DNA from: Diabrotica undecimpunctata | Lineage: Eukaryota > Arthropoda > Insecta > Coleoptera > Chrysomelidae | Reading direction: 5' to 3' | NCBI RefSeq assembly: GCF_040954645.1 | Contig: NC_092807.1 | Coordinates: 29,133,054-29,197,053, forward strand | DNA: 64,000 nt | Part shown: piece after piece, positions 12,264 to 22,577 of the stretch | How the letters are laid out: every line of letters starts with the position of its first letter | Position numbering within the stretch: position 1 is the stretch's first letter | The notes under the pieces: model-generated | The model's input: only the letters and a program-made list of their open reading frames with translations | Told to the model about the DNA's origin: nothing | Database searches by the model: none | Translations under genes and position numbers: made by a program

Positions 12264-14583
12264 CTAGGTATCACAAGATGGACAAACAGTAAACCAAATA
12301 GATCATTTACTAATAGAAGCCAAACATATGAGAGCCATAAAAGATAGCCGAAGTTACAGAGGTGCTGATGCAAATTCGGACCACTTTTTGTTCAAAGTTA
12401 AAATGGAGCAAATAATACCCACAATTAATAACACTAGTTGTAAAAAAATAAAACGATATAACGGTGCACTACTTCAGGAGGAAGAAGGTAAGAAAAAATT
12501 CAGGCAGCAAATTGAAGAGAAACTGAAAAGCCAGACAACAGTAAATGATATAGAAAGCAGATGGGTACAACAGGAAGAAAAAATTCAAGAAGCAGCCGAC
12601 TCAGTATTATCAGGAAACAGACAATGTAAACAAACGCACTGGTATAATGAGGATTGTAAGAAAGCCATTAATGACCGAAATAAAGCTAGAATAAACAGCA
12701 TAATAAGAAATAATGAAGAGACTAAAAATGCCGCAAAAAGACGGGAAGCAAAGAAGATTTGTAGAAGGAAGAAACGGTCAAGTTTAGAGCAGAAACTAGT
12801 TCGTATTGAAGAAGATTTTTTACATAAACAAGTTAGGAATTTCTACCAAGAAATAAAACGAGACCGGACCCAATACAAAACCACATCAAGATATTATAAA
12901 GATGAAGAGGGGAATCTGTTAGGTGGAACAGATGAAAAATTAAGAAGGTGGGCCAATTATTTCGAGAACATATTATGTACGGAAGAACCAAGATGAAAGA
13001 GAACAAACGCAACTACAACATGAAGAAGTAAGGGACCCAGATATAAATGAAGAAGTACCTACCAAGGAAGAAGGAGAAATTATAGAGATCATAACAAACT
13101 TAAAAAACAACAAAGCACCTGGTGAAAATGGTATCATTGCTGAGTTTCTAAAAGAAGGTGGCGAAATGGTGCAAGAAGAAATCGCTGAATTAATACGCGA
13201 AGTGTGGATCAAAGAAAAAATACCCAATCAGTGGAAAGAAGCAATCTTATGTCCAGTGCATAAAAAAGGAGACGTTACAGAATGTAACAATTACAGGGGA
13301 ATAGCTCTACAAGATACAGTGTATAAGATTCTGGCCATATCAATTAGAAATAAAATTAAAACAAAAGTTGAAAATTGTCTAGGTGAATATCAAACAGGTT
13401 TTAGAGCAAACAGATCGGTAATAGGCCAAATTTTTACAATTAAACAAATTTTAGCTAGCTCATATGTATTCAACCTAATATTACACATGCTGTTTATTGA
13501 TTTTTGACAGGCATATGATACTATAAAAAGAAATAAAGTATATGAAGCACTAGAATATTTTAAATTTCCACCAAAAATGGTAAGACTGACTAAATGCATA
13601 CTCAATGATACTAAAAGTAAAGTCATGTTAGAAGGACGGGTTTCGGATAGCTTTATCACCAATAGAGGTCTGCGACAAGGTGACCCGTTATCAACAGATT
13701 TTTTGAATTTGATCTTAGAGAAGATTTTACGAGAATGTAACATCTACACTAGAGGCACAATATATCATCACAGGCATCAATGCGTAGCATATGCAGATGA
13801 TGTTACCTTAATAACAAGGAGACCTGCAGAATTAAGAGAAATCTTTACTAGAATAGAGAGAATAGCCAGGAATATGGTTTAGAAATAAACGAAGAAAAAA
13901 CAAAATATATGGTGATGAGGGGAAACGAAAATCATCAAGGACAGTCCTTTAAGATACAAAACCCAAGTAAAGAATATAACTTTGAAGTTGTTTGCCAATT
14001 CGATTACTTGGGAGTGATACTAACAAATAGGAACGAAGAGAACCAAGAAATCATAAAAAGAATGGCCAAAGGTAGTAAGAGTGCTGGGAGCCTGACTAAG
14101 ATACTGAGGTCGAAGATAATATCCAGAACAGCAAAAAAACGAATATATACAACAGTTATCCGACCTACAGTACTCTATGCTAGCGAGATCTGGACACTAA
14201 ATAAATATATGGAAGTAAAATTAGATAGATGGGAACGAAAAATTCTTAGAAGGATATACGGAGGTCTAAAAGAGGGTAACATCTGGCGAAGAAGAACGAA
14301 TAAAGAAATAATGCAAATATATGGACAACCAAAAATAACAAGACTTGCTAAAATTCAAAGATTAAGATGGCTCGGACATATAGCAAGAATGAAGGAAGGA
14401 AGAGTTCCCAATGAATTAATAAACACGGAGGCTGGTACAAAAAGAAAAAGAGGTCGGCAAAAGAAGATCTGAAGTCGCTGCGGGTACAAGATTGGAAAAA
14501 CTTAGGACAAGATAGAAAGAAATGGAAGAAAACCGTTGAAGCCTTGGGCCTTTGAGGCCTGTTAAGCTAAACTATATATATAT
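12264..14583 (+). mobile_element. 5'-truncated RTE-like LINE nested in an antisense LINE
   Basis: A 2.3 kb non-LTR retrotransposon lies between perfect 15 bp target duplications and ends in a short TA-repeat tail. It begins inside the endonuclease domain, so it was truncated on insertion, as expected for target-primed reverse transcription that stopped early. It lies in the orientation opposite to the LINE it interrupts. Confidence 0.92.
12270..14554 (+). pseudogene. RTE-like endonuclease/reverse transcriptase ORF, broken
   Basis: In order: the endonuclease end (NSDHFLFKVKM, near 12375-12410), a basic linker to about 12996, then reverse transcriptase. RT blocks are NNKAPGENGI, VHKKGDVTECNNYRGIAL, EYQTGFRANRS, LFIDF followed by QAYDTI, LRQGDPLSTDFLNLILE and YADDVTLI at about 13788-13811, the intact catalytic YADD box. 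The thumb (FDYLGVILTNRNEENQ), TVIRPTVLYASEIWTLN and RLRWLGHIARM follow, and the frame ends near the typical EALGL terminus. Breaks: a frameshift near 12996, TGA at about 13506 where related proteins have Lys (DFKQAYD), and frameshifts near 13880 and 14470. The intact YADD and few lesions suggest a fairly recent insertion. Confidence 0.9.
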
Positions 14584-14598
14584 AGGTCATGGCAATAT
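14584..14598. repeat. Target-site duplication, right copy
   Basis: AGGTCATGGCAATAT, a perfect match to 12249-12263. Confidence 0.9.
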
Positions 14599-15171
14599 AG
14601 TATTATATTTAAAGGAGGTTCCTAGGCTTCCAAATATAAAGCTTGTACTGAAGTGGATCTCATGGCTCCTAAAGATATTCGTAAGGCTGGGTTCTGTAAA
14701 ACGTTGATTTTATTTAGTAGTACATTACTTGCTGATCCATACAAAACACTCTCGTTATCCAAAATAGATTGTATGTAAGCTTTGTAAAATAATAAAACTA
14801 ACAATAAACTTCAACATCCGATCAAGTTTTATTAATTGATTTAAGAAAGTATAATCCCTTATAGCATCTGTTCAACATGTCATCAATATGTACCTTTCAA
14901 GTCAATTTCTGGTCGAGTATCATTCCCAGATATTTAATTGTGTTTTTAAGAGAAAATGGGTGCCCACCTAAATTGATTGTACTGGCATTACAAAGGTTAT
15001 GTCTGGTAAATAAACAAGCTTGTGATTTACTGCAAGATAATTCGAAACCATTTTCTATAAACCATTTTTGATGGAATCCATACACTTTATTCAGGTTTTC
15101 AATGGATTGCTGATATTTTTTGTGTTCTGTATACAAACGGAAATCGTCAGCATATTATACAATATTAAATG
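14599..15171 (-). pseudogene. I/jockey-like LINE ORF2, reverse transcriptase C-terminal part
   Basis: The minus strand reads YADDFRLYTEHKKYQQS at about 15160-15110, which contains the RT catalytic YADD box. It continues as NGFELSCSKSQACLF and KNTIKYLGMILDQKLT, then, after a frame change, YKAYIQSILDNESVLYGSA and LRISLGAMRSTSVQALYLEA (14804-14622). This is the RT core and thumb of the LINE whose RNase H end is at 11290-12248; the RTE insertion separates them. Upstream RT motifs and the whole endonuclease are missing, replaced by a MITE and then directly by ORF1, so a deletion accompanied or preceded the MITE. Confidence 0.85.
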
Positions 15172-15449
15172 CAATTATTACTGTTTAAATGGGAATAAGC
15201 TACAATTAAAAGTTAAAGTACGTTTATTGACGTTTCCACTTCGCAAATCGTTGTAAAATAAATAAATATAAAAAAATAAAATGTTTTAAATTTTATTTTT
15301 TTAAACATTAGTAAATTAAAGTTTAAAAAAAAATTTGTTTATTTTACTAATGTTTGTATTTTGAGAACGATTTCCGAAAAGAAAATTGAAACGTCAATAA
15401 AATTTATTTAATCTTTAATTGTGGCTTATTCCCAATTAAATAATAATTA
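15172..15449. mobile_element. MITE with ~90 bp imperfect terminal inverted repeats
   Basis: The left end (AATTATTACTGTTTAAATGG at about 15173) and the reverse complement of the right end (TAATTATTATTTAATTGGG) correspond. The match continues inward through GGAATAAGC, CACAATTAAA, TTATTGACGTTTC and AAATCGTT for about 90 bp per arm. The centre is AT-rich and has no coding capacity. It sits between LINE ORF1 and the RT part, and its end supplies the stop of the ORF1 frame. A short ATGC on both flanks may be a duplication. Confidence 0.8.
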
Positions 15450-16757
15450 CTTTAACATGCCACAAGAAAATAGCTTCAGAACAATGCCATCAAGTGATTT
15501 TGCCTCTTCTAAACAATTAATATTTTGAATACAATCTGAGAAAAGAATTACTAAAGAATCTACTAATTTATTTTTATCATTGTCTACATTTGAAAAACTG
15601 TCCTTGTTTAAGGGTGGGAGATGGTCCAAATCTGAAAGGGATGTGAGGAGATGTAAAATATTTGGAAGTTGGAGATGATACTTTTCTTTTTTTATTTTCC
15701 CTATAATCAGTGCTTGATTTACCACAACTTGGTTGACTAATATTTTTGGTTTTATGTAAATGAGGCCTCAATGGGTTGGAATAAGCAGGTATATTCACTT
15801 CAGATGTGTTGTTAATTTTGGACATTATTTATCTGAATTTAAGAATATGTCAAATCTGTTATTACAAATATGACCAGAAAAAGGGGAATCATTCAAATTT
15901 TTGGCCTCCAAATATGAAATTGTATGTTCAATCATGATATCTTTTATTTGTTCGATGTTCGAAAAAAGGACAGTTTTTAGGGATTGACATATGCTTATCA
16001 CTTTTACAGTGTATATAATACATTTTTTTTATCACATGTATGTGTATCAGTTTGAATTTCTCCACATCGTATGCAGTATTCCTGTGTACCTTTACATTGT
16101 CTAGAAATGTGTCCAAATTTGAGACATTTATAACATTGTGTAACTTGAAAATATACATAATTAATTACAACATAATTTGGCAAACAATTGCCTTCAAATG
16201 TAATTATTACGTCTAGGTACATATTCTGTATTTCCATCCTTTTCTATTTTCCTGTGCATTCTTTGAATATCAATAATTTGTGAACTAGAGGTCATATATT
16301 TTTTCAAATATTCAATGTTATATTTGGTATCGACATCACGTATCAGCTCTTTGATTACTAAGAGGTGATTGGGAATGTACGACTTTAAATTATTGTCTTT
16401 TAAATGACTATAACTAACTAATATATTTGCATCCAAAATAGATTTGAGGATTACTTTAACACGGTTTCTTTCTATACTTTTAATTTCCTTAATGTTGTTG
16501 ATCTTTAATTTTTGATGTAAAATATCACCCAGAACCATCGGGTTCAATCAGTCTATATTCAGATCATTGGTCTTTTCAACATATACACAACAATTTTGAA
16601 AGTCGTAGTTACCAGAATTATTATTAAAAAGTTTTACTTCCCTTGTAGCAGGAATAACGGTGGTGTTAATTTCTGTATCCATATCTTGTTCACTAACACC
16701 AACAACTTCAGAAATATTTAGTTCGCGCATTGGCGTCTTATTGGTAGTCTCCCCCAT
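15450..16757 (-). pseudogene. I/jockey-like LINE ORF1 (gag-like) with zinc knuckles
   Basis: The minus strand carries a gag-like ORF1. The N-terminal part is 16757-16548 (start MGETTNKTPMRELN). The central part, 16547-16194, reads ILHQKLKINNIKEIKSIERN then VIKELIRDVDTKYNIEYL, an RRM-like region of such proteins. The C-terminal part, 16180-16004, has tandem CCHC knuckles: CYKCLKFGHISRQC and CIRCGEIQTDTHTC, with CKSDKHMSIPKNC in another frame. A low-complexity tail runs to 15447. The three frames are offset by at least two shifts and stops. This belongs to the same antisense LINE as 14599-15171 and 11290-12248, and its role would be RNA binding and packaging. Confidence 0.82.
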
Positions 16758-16879
16758 CAGGGGAGAATATTTCCCTTTTTTATCACCATTTTACTACAAT
16801 ATGATATCAATATATCGCTTTGACTGGACTGTACGCTAACAGCTCAGGTTACTGTATTCTTTGAGAACTCACGAACACT

Positions 16880-17078
16880 ATGACATTCATACTATTGCAC
16901 AGTAATGCATTGGATAGTGATCAGTGTAGTAGTGCCTGCGGGCTTGGGAGACTGGGACCTCGAAAGCCCCGAAGAAGACATCAAAGAGGATGTCGAAAGA
17001 TCGGCGTGATGATAATCGACGCAGTTCAACCCGGAAGACTGGTGAGTTTAATATTAATTTTTTTAATAGTAGTAATCT
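16880..17078 (+). mobile_element. Penelope-like element 3' end fragment
   Basis: The segment contains a hammerhead-like core (16969-16998) followed by GATCGGCG and CGACGCAGTTCAACCCGG, the style of sequence that closes many Penelope-like or related retroelements in insects. It runs into a TA microsatellite. No coding block is visible. Assignment rests on the ribozyme-like motif and remembered element ends. Confidence 0.5.
16969..16998 (+). ncRNA. Hammerhead-ribozyme-like core (PLE)
   Basis: CCGAAGA (consensus CUGANGA with U to C), then a perfect 6 bp stem GACATC/GATGTC with loop AAAGAG, then GAAA at 16995-16998. The catalytic boxes and stem II are in the right order and spacing. The single change in box one makes activity doubtful. 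Confidence 0.55.

Positions 17079-17141
<63 letters not shown>
17079..17141. repeat. TA dinucleotide microsatellite
   Basis: A TA run directly following the PLE-like end; the coding-looking Ile-Tyr frames across it are artefacts. Confidence 0.95.
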
Positions 17142-17146
<5 letters not shown>

Positions 17147-17842
17147 TGCAATTAGCGATACAGTACACACAGTTTTATAAATTTGGAGTTGGAGCTCCCT
17201 GTATAACTGCAATTAATATTCTTAACACGTATGACTCTAAACTCAATCTCTAGTTTTAGGGTAACAAAGTGGGATTGTAGAGGCCAAAACGTAATCAACA
17301 TCAACCCTGAATTACTAATAGATCATTAATGTGATTAATAGTCATCGATTTCTAAAATACATAGAGGCACAACTTGCCACTGTTAATATGCTAGAAAATT
17401 AGAAATTAAAGTCAACCGTGTGATTACTTCATTAGAGAATAAGCCAACCTGCAGCACGGGATGTTTGTTTTCATCCGCATTTTAACATGTTTTTGGTTTT
17501 GGGTATATATTTATATCAACTAATTTAACTGGTTGCCGATAATAAATTGGGTGAAAATTTAATTTAACCAGCGTTCGCAGTGGACACTTTGGAGTAAATA
17601 ATAAAACAACCAGTTTGGTGAATAAAATAAAACAACCATTTAATTTGTATTAAAATATTTCCTAAACATTTAACTAACTGCATAAGTGTTTATTTTCTAA
17701 TAAATTTAACTCTGCTTTTTGTTTTTTAGTATTCTCCTTTGATCAATTTAAGAACTTCGGTTGTCATCCATTCTTTTCCACTAGGTTTATCCTGTTTGTC
17801 TTCAGATGCTGGTCCTGTGTGATATGTAGAGGCATCTTTGCT
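17142..17842. other. Spacer, nothing firmly recognised
   Basis: AT-rich sequence. At about 17730-17850 the minus strand has a short stretch (KEWMTTEVLKLI-like) that could be part of a LINE linker, but it is too short to call. Confidence 0.35.
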
Positions 17843-17890
17843 TTAACCCTTATCCGGGCAACACATTTTACTTACGTAACCGGGCAACCC
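17843..17890. mobile_element. piggyBac-like terminus next to TTAA
   Basis: TTAA (17843-17846) is followed by CCCTTATCCGGGCAACAC, with an internal repeat of CCGGGCAAC about 30 bp further in. piggyBac elements insert at TTAA and have termini starting with CCC. The piggyBac transposase piece at 18483-18830 lies downstream in the same region, so both may come from one disrupted element. The opposite terminus was not found. Confidence 0.5.
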
Positions 17891-18039
17891 GGGTTCGTTG
17901 GGCCCCCACTATTTTTGAATGTACTGTATATATTTATACCCATATAATTGATGGATTCGACCGTTACTTGATGGAAATTCATTTTATGTAACAATAAAAC
18001 ACTGAAAACTTTGTTTTCAAACTTCCACAAAATTTATTT

Positions 18040-18424
18040 TAAATTCTTATCACTACAGCTGTTTCGGCTGATTGCCTTTCTCAAGTGATCTGTTTTTGGT
18101 ATGGGTTTACACTTTATAGTCTCTAATGAAATAGGTTGAGGAGGGGAGAACTGTTTGTCTCAAGCTGGTCATTCAGAATTATATCTATGTTTGTTAATTT
18201 GTTGATTTCCATAGATTCTAACAAAGATAGCTTAAGGCCTTTATTTTGAATGTGGAGAATTTTAAATTCGTCATTAAAAGAATGATTATGATCTAGAAGG
18301 TGAAGTGCGTATGTAGAATCTGTTTTTCTATTATTGAAAGCCCTTTTATGTTCTGCTATTCGTTTATTAAAATTTCTACCTGTTTGACCAATGTAAGTTT
18401 TTGGGCAGTCGCCACATTTAAGTT

Positions 18425-18426
<2 letters not shown>
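18040..18426 (-). pseudogene. Penelope-like element, GIY-YIG endonuclease end
   Basis: The minus strand reads YKLKCGDCPKTYIGQTGRNF then KRIAEHKRAFNN and HSFNDEFKILHIQNKGL, the GIY-YIG endonuclease of Penelope-like retroelements (C-x2-C, then TYIGQTGR). In the full protein it follows the reverse transcriptase. The 3' side ends with a hammerhead-like terminus at 18061-18086. The 5' side is cut by a TA microsatellite at 18427, beyond which a piggyBac piece intervenes before PLE RT sequence at 18841. Confidence 0.85.
18061..18086 (-). ncRNA. Degenerate hammerhead-like core (PLE)
   Basis: On the minus strand CTTGAGA, AA, a GGC/GCC stem and GAAAC. Box two and a short stem II are present, but box one departs from CUGANGA. 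It lies just downstream of the GIY-YIG frame, where PLE hammerheads occur. Confidence 0.35.

Positions 18427-18482
<56 letters not shown>
18427..18482. repeat. TA dinucleotide microsatellite
   Basis: A TA run at the junction of PLE (left) and piggyBac (right) sequence. Confidence 0.95.
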
Positions 18483-18485
<3 letters not shown>

Positions 18486-18830
18486 TATCTGGTTTTTTTT
18501 TATCAAAATCATCTGCACAGTAAACATTGTGATGCATGGTAGACAGGACTAAACACTTCTTTATTTTTCCAAAACATAAGAAACAAGAGATGCTTCTGGA
18601 GTAAATCCGAAAATTTAAGATTTGTCTAAACGTTTCTTGTTTGGTAGAAATGCCGGAGGAACAAATCTCTAATTTTTTTTCACTGAGCCCACAAGAGTTA
18701 GTAAGTAATTCATGTACAAGGGCAAGATCAGTGAAATATCTATCGCAAGTCATATTCCTCTTGGAATTATAATAAGGCTCAACGAGTTGCTTTACAACTT
18801 GAGATGCAAGGTGTTAACTGTTTTAATAGT
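18483..18830 (-). pseudogene. piggyBac transposase fragment
   Basis: The minus strand reads HLASQVVKQLVEPYYNSKRN then MTCDRYFTDLALVHELL, matching the piggyBac block with the conserved T-C-D-x-[WF]-F-T motif that holds a catalytic Asp. After degenerate sequence it gives LSTMHHNVYCADDFDKKKPD, where family members have the LLSTMHHD and KKP motifs. Several changes and a frame break are present. It is sandwiched between two PLE pieces of the same orientation, so it may have landed inside a PLE copy or been brought there by rearrangement. Confidence 0.78.
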
Positions 18831-18840
18831 GGTAGTTTTT

Positions 18841-19270
18841 TTATATTGGATTGTTTGTACTGCGATATACTCCGATATCAGTGGGACCGTCAAAAATGTC
18901 TGAGTTAAATATCATTTTTTTAAGGATATATTTTGGGTATCCATTATTTTCAAAGATGTTTAACAGCAAATTTAAGTTTCTGTTTATGAATTTATCACCA
19001 CTAATATGATTTTTCATTGCAATCACTGTATTATACTTTTGATGAGTAAGATGATTTAAAAAAAAGTTTAAATATCTTCCAGAGTGTGTTGGCTTTTGAT
19101 ACCAATCTATCAATATTTTGTTTTGTTCACTTCTTATTAATTTGGTGTCCAGAAATGATATCGAACAATCATTTTCAATCTCTAAAGTAAGTTGGATATG
19201 TTTGTTAAAGTTATTGAAAAACCTTCTGTGACCAATTTATTTAAACAATTTACTAACATTAAAAGTGTCT
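18841..19270 (-). pseudogene. Penelope-like element, reverse transcriptase C-terminal part
   Basis: The minus strand at 19113-18841 reads DWYQKPTHSGRYLNFFLNH then NLLLNIFENNGYPKYILKK. T-D-W-Y-x-K-P-x-x-S-x-R-Y-L-N-F is a strong Penelope RT signature just after the catalytic core. Sequence up to about 19270 continues the same element with stops. It precedes the GIY-YIG part (18040-18426) in PLE order, so both plausibly derive from one copy interrupted by piggyBac sequence. Confidence 0.85.
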
Positions 19271-19339
19271 AATATAATTTATTAGAAAACCGACAACTGT
19301 TTTCTAAAGTAAAAGACGAGACACCAACTGTAAAAAACT

Positions 19340-19965
19340 AATGTTATCTATAAACTGCCTTGTTTGGATTGCCAGAGCTGTTATGTTGGCCAAACTTCTC
19401 AATGGCTAAAACAAAGGGTCACACAACACAAAAGTGACTGCACAAAGAAGAAGAATACATGTGCGGCAGTTGACCATTACTTAAAAACTGGGCATCAATT
19501 TGACTATTCAAATGTCACGGTTCTACAACAAGAGAACAATTCCAAAAAAATATTGTTTTTAGAAATGTGTCATATTAATAAAGAAAAATATGCAGTAAAT
19601 TATAAGGCAGACACGGGACAGTTGAGCAATATCTATTGTAATTCTTAGTATGTTCAAATAATTTTTGTTTACAATTATATTTTAAATCACCCTGTATATT
19701 TTTAATGTGTAATTTTATTGTGTTTTAATTGTTTCTTAGTCGTTTTCTTTGCTAAAAAAATTTTTTTTTATTTAATTACTAGTGACTAGGTGCTTTAACC
19801 AATATTGTCAGTATTGTTTTGAATATATTATGTACAACATTTTTAAATATTTTTAACTCTAAATCGTAAGTAAATCATTGTTTATTGGCACCTGATATTT
19901 ATATACATTTTAACCATATTTCAGTTGTCTCCTGATGAAGCTGACAAAAAATCAGCGTTATATAG
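19340..19965 (+). pseudogene. Second Penelope-like element, GIY-YIG end and 3' terminus
   Basis: On the plus strand, opposite to the neighbouring PLE, 19364-19648 encodes LDCQSCYVGQTSQWLKQRV then AVDHYLKTGHQFDYSNVTVL and LFLEMCHINKE. This is the GIY-YIG endonuclease with C-x2-C and the YVGQT motif, complete to its stop. The 3' tail carries CTGATGA with a stem at 19932-19960. The N-terminal RT is absent; the fragment starts where the minus PLE ends, so two PLE copies abut head to head. Confidence 0.85.
19932..19960 (+). ncRNA. Hammerhead-ribozyme-like core (PLE), box two mutated
   Basis: A perfect CTGATGA (19932-19938), then the stem GCTGA/TCAGC (19940-19944 with 19952-19956), then GTTA where GAAA is expected. 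It is probably a decayed PLE hammerhead. Confidence 0.45.
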
Positions 19966-19999
19966 AGTAATAAAAGAAAAAAGAGTTTTTTTTTTAAAT

Positions 20000-20073
20000 A
20001 ACAGACCGCATACCCGACACACCAATCCAATAAATTGTTATTTACGTTTCGGTCGATAATCCTATCAGTTTTG

Positions 20074-20074
<1 letters not shown>
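20000..20074 (-). mobile_element. PLE-like terminal fragment
   Basis: The minus strand shows CTGATA, a GG...CC stem and GAAAC, followed by AT-rich sequence. This resembles another PLE terminus with its hammerhead-like core at 20046-20068 (one base missing from box one). It is cut by a TA run on the right. Confidence 0.45.
20046..20068 (-). ncRNA. Hammerhead-like core, one base missing from box one
   Basis: Minus strand: CTGAT-A, then GG/CC closing ATTATCGA, then GAAAC. Box one lacks a G relative to CUGAUGA. Confidence 0.4.

Positions 20075-20139
<65 letters not shown>
20075..20139. repeat. TA dinucleotide microsatellite
   Basis: A TA run at the end of the PLE-like fragment. Confidence 0.95.
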
Positions 20140-20142
<3 letters not shown>

Positions 20143-21989
20143 ATTCTATAAAGAACTGATTAATGGATAATAGTAATAAACAATAAATAAATATCTAAAT
20201 AGACTTTGATTACCAACTACAACATTTCTTCGATTTACTGAACTTAATATTATGTACTCACATTTTAGGTCACATGTTAGATTAAAATTAAAATTAATGT
20301 ATTTTTATGAGTGCGCATATGTAACTTACTATTTATATATATACAATTGGTAATTTTTTTTTGTTTGAATATATAATTTTAAGCCTCACGCACAAGGGGT
20401 GCTACTTTTATAGTAGTTCTACTTTACTGAGTTTTTATGTTTATTTAGTGTTAGTCCAAAGATGTTTTTAAAATATGCCAATATTTGCTCCAGTATATGT
20501 CTTAAGAAACTACTTCGATTTTTATTATATTTAAATATATATTTGTTTATTTATTTTCAAATAACAAACTTTATTACCTAGGCTACGTAGTCAGGAAATT
20601 ACAAACCTGAAAAAGAAAAGAACGCATTTATTTTTCTATATATTCATATCGTTATTGATTTATAAATGAACGCTAGTTATAAAAATAGAAGAAAAATATA
20701 CTTGTCGCAAAAAGTATCGCATAAATATTTTAAGACTAGAAGTTTTGATTAGTATCTCCTAATTCTTTTTTGGAAATACCAGAGAATGAAATTATTGCAA
20801 AAAACTGCTTTTTTGCAAATATCTCCGTACATTATTTATCAATTTTAATTTAAAAAACGGGAAAATAAAGATATTCTTGATATAAAAAAATGGTAAAAAT
20901 ATTTTTTTATGTAAAATATAAGGGAAAAACCTTATAGACAAAAAATCAAATTGAGACCAAAAATTATTGTTAAAACAAAACGCAAGGTAAAAATATGAGT
21001 ACCTTTTCATCTATTCGTCATCTAGTAATCCCCACCTATGTCTTAAAGCTTCAGATATCTGCGAAAAATTTTGCAGTGAAATCGATGATTTTTACATAAC
21101 CAGACTGGGCTAGTGTGTATATAGCAATTTTAGTATTGGAAACATTTTAAAAGACGCTTTAGTTTAGTTTAGTTGTCTAGCTACGTAGTGAACGACATAG
21201 GTATATTATCTTTTATAATCAAAACTTTATTAAGTTATAAAATTGTGTGCAGAATTGCAGATCCTTTAAATTAAATAATATATCTTTATATATAAAATCT
21301 TGGGAAAGTGTATTTGTGGTTCCAACTTAGGAGAAAGGACATTTTTTATCTGGATGAATGACCCTTATATTTTTAATTTTAAATTTAAAATGTTTTATAT
21401 AGTACGTCCACTATATCTTTTCCCGTGCCTCATGATTCATTTTCAAACAAGTTAAATCAAAATATTAAACGAAACGTACGTCGATGTGTAGATAATTATC
21501 ATTTATACTTACTACTGTCAATGTAATCATTACGAAATGGCTATTATCCCGGTGGATGTATTTTATTAAGGTAAATTTAGTAAATATATTATTTATTATA
21601 ATTTTTGTGTATTTGGATTACTATAGTGGCTAGAAATTACTATACAACCAAGCACACGTACTCATAGCCAATATTAATAGTAAACAAACTAAATAGTAAA
21701 TAAAATAGAACTTTGCGAATTACCGACAATCAATATTTATTTATCTGCACCATATAATAAATAGTTATGATAAATTATAACAACTAAAATATATTTTTTA
21801 AATAGATACTACCCAAAATTTGATGAGTTTAGTATACACTTCCACTATTTAGAATAATTCTTCTTTTTTTAAAGAAAGAAGTCTGCAATAGTAGGATACT
21901 TGAGCTATTATTACTGAGAAGTAGGAATTGTTCTGTTGTAGGTTTCCGACAATGAATCCGTCAAAATATGCCCAGCTAAGCGAATGGAG
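20140..21989. other. Gene-poor AT-rich stretch
   Basis: No coding domain seen on either strand. The longest open frames are short and AT-driven. Confidence 0.5.
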
Positions 21990-22549
21990 TATAGTTCGTC
22001 CCAAACCCTTCTTTCAGTGCGTCATAGTTGATCGAATTCCCTCTAACACATTAAGCTAGAAGTGACAGAAAAAAACGTGAGTCTGTGATTATTATACATA
22101 GAGCTTAGAAAAGTATTTATCGTAAAGCTAATTCTACTTACAGATGTATAATTGGTTGGAGTTTAGAATACGCTAACTAGATATCCAATCAATGATGCGC
22201 ATAAATATAATTTATGTGTAGATTGTCTCGATCGTGACAGTACTTTCACAATGTCAACTGATAAAATGATAATTGTCATTCCAGGTTAGTATTATCAGAC
22301 ATTTTACAGTGAAAATTTAATTTTGTATTTATTGTCATAAAAATATTTTAAATATGCCGATATATATCGAGAAAGAACAAAGATTAATATTAAAATTATT
22401 AAATTATTTTCAATTAGAAAAAGAGAGATTAGGATCATGCAACTGTAAAATTTAACTAAAATGTCATGCAATAATTCTCGACATTCTTAAAATCCTATAT
22501 GACGTCAAAATTAGTGACGCACTGAAAGAAGGGTTTGGGACAGACTGTA
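21990..22549. mobile_element. Tc1/mariner-type MITE with TA flanks
   Basis: GTCCCAAACCCTTCTTTCAG then TGCGTCA (21998-22024) is matched in inverted orientation by TGACGCACTGAAAGAAGGG then TTTGGGAC (22515-22541). Outside these, the ends read TATAGTTC and, reverse-complemented, TACAGTCT. A TA-flanked terminus beginning with CAGT or TACAGT is usual for Tc1/mariner. The element is about 560 bp and has no transposase, so it is non-autonomous. Confidence 0.8.
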
Positions 22550-22577
22550 TATTAATTTTATTTTATTGTTATATTAT

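Noticed and set aside
12973..13743. Minus-strand frames 84-117 codons long
   Set aside because: Antisense to the RTE reverse transcriptase; shadows.
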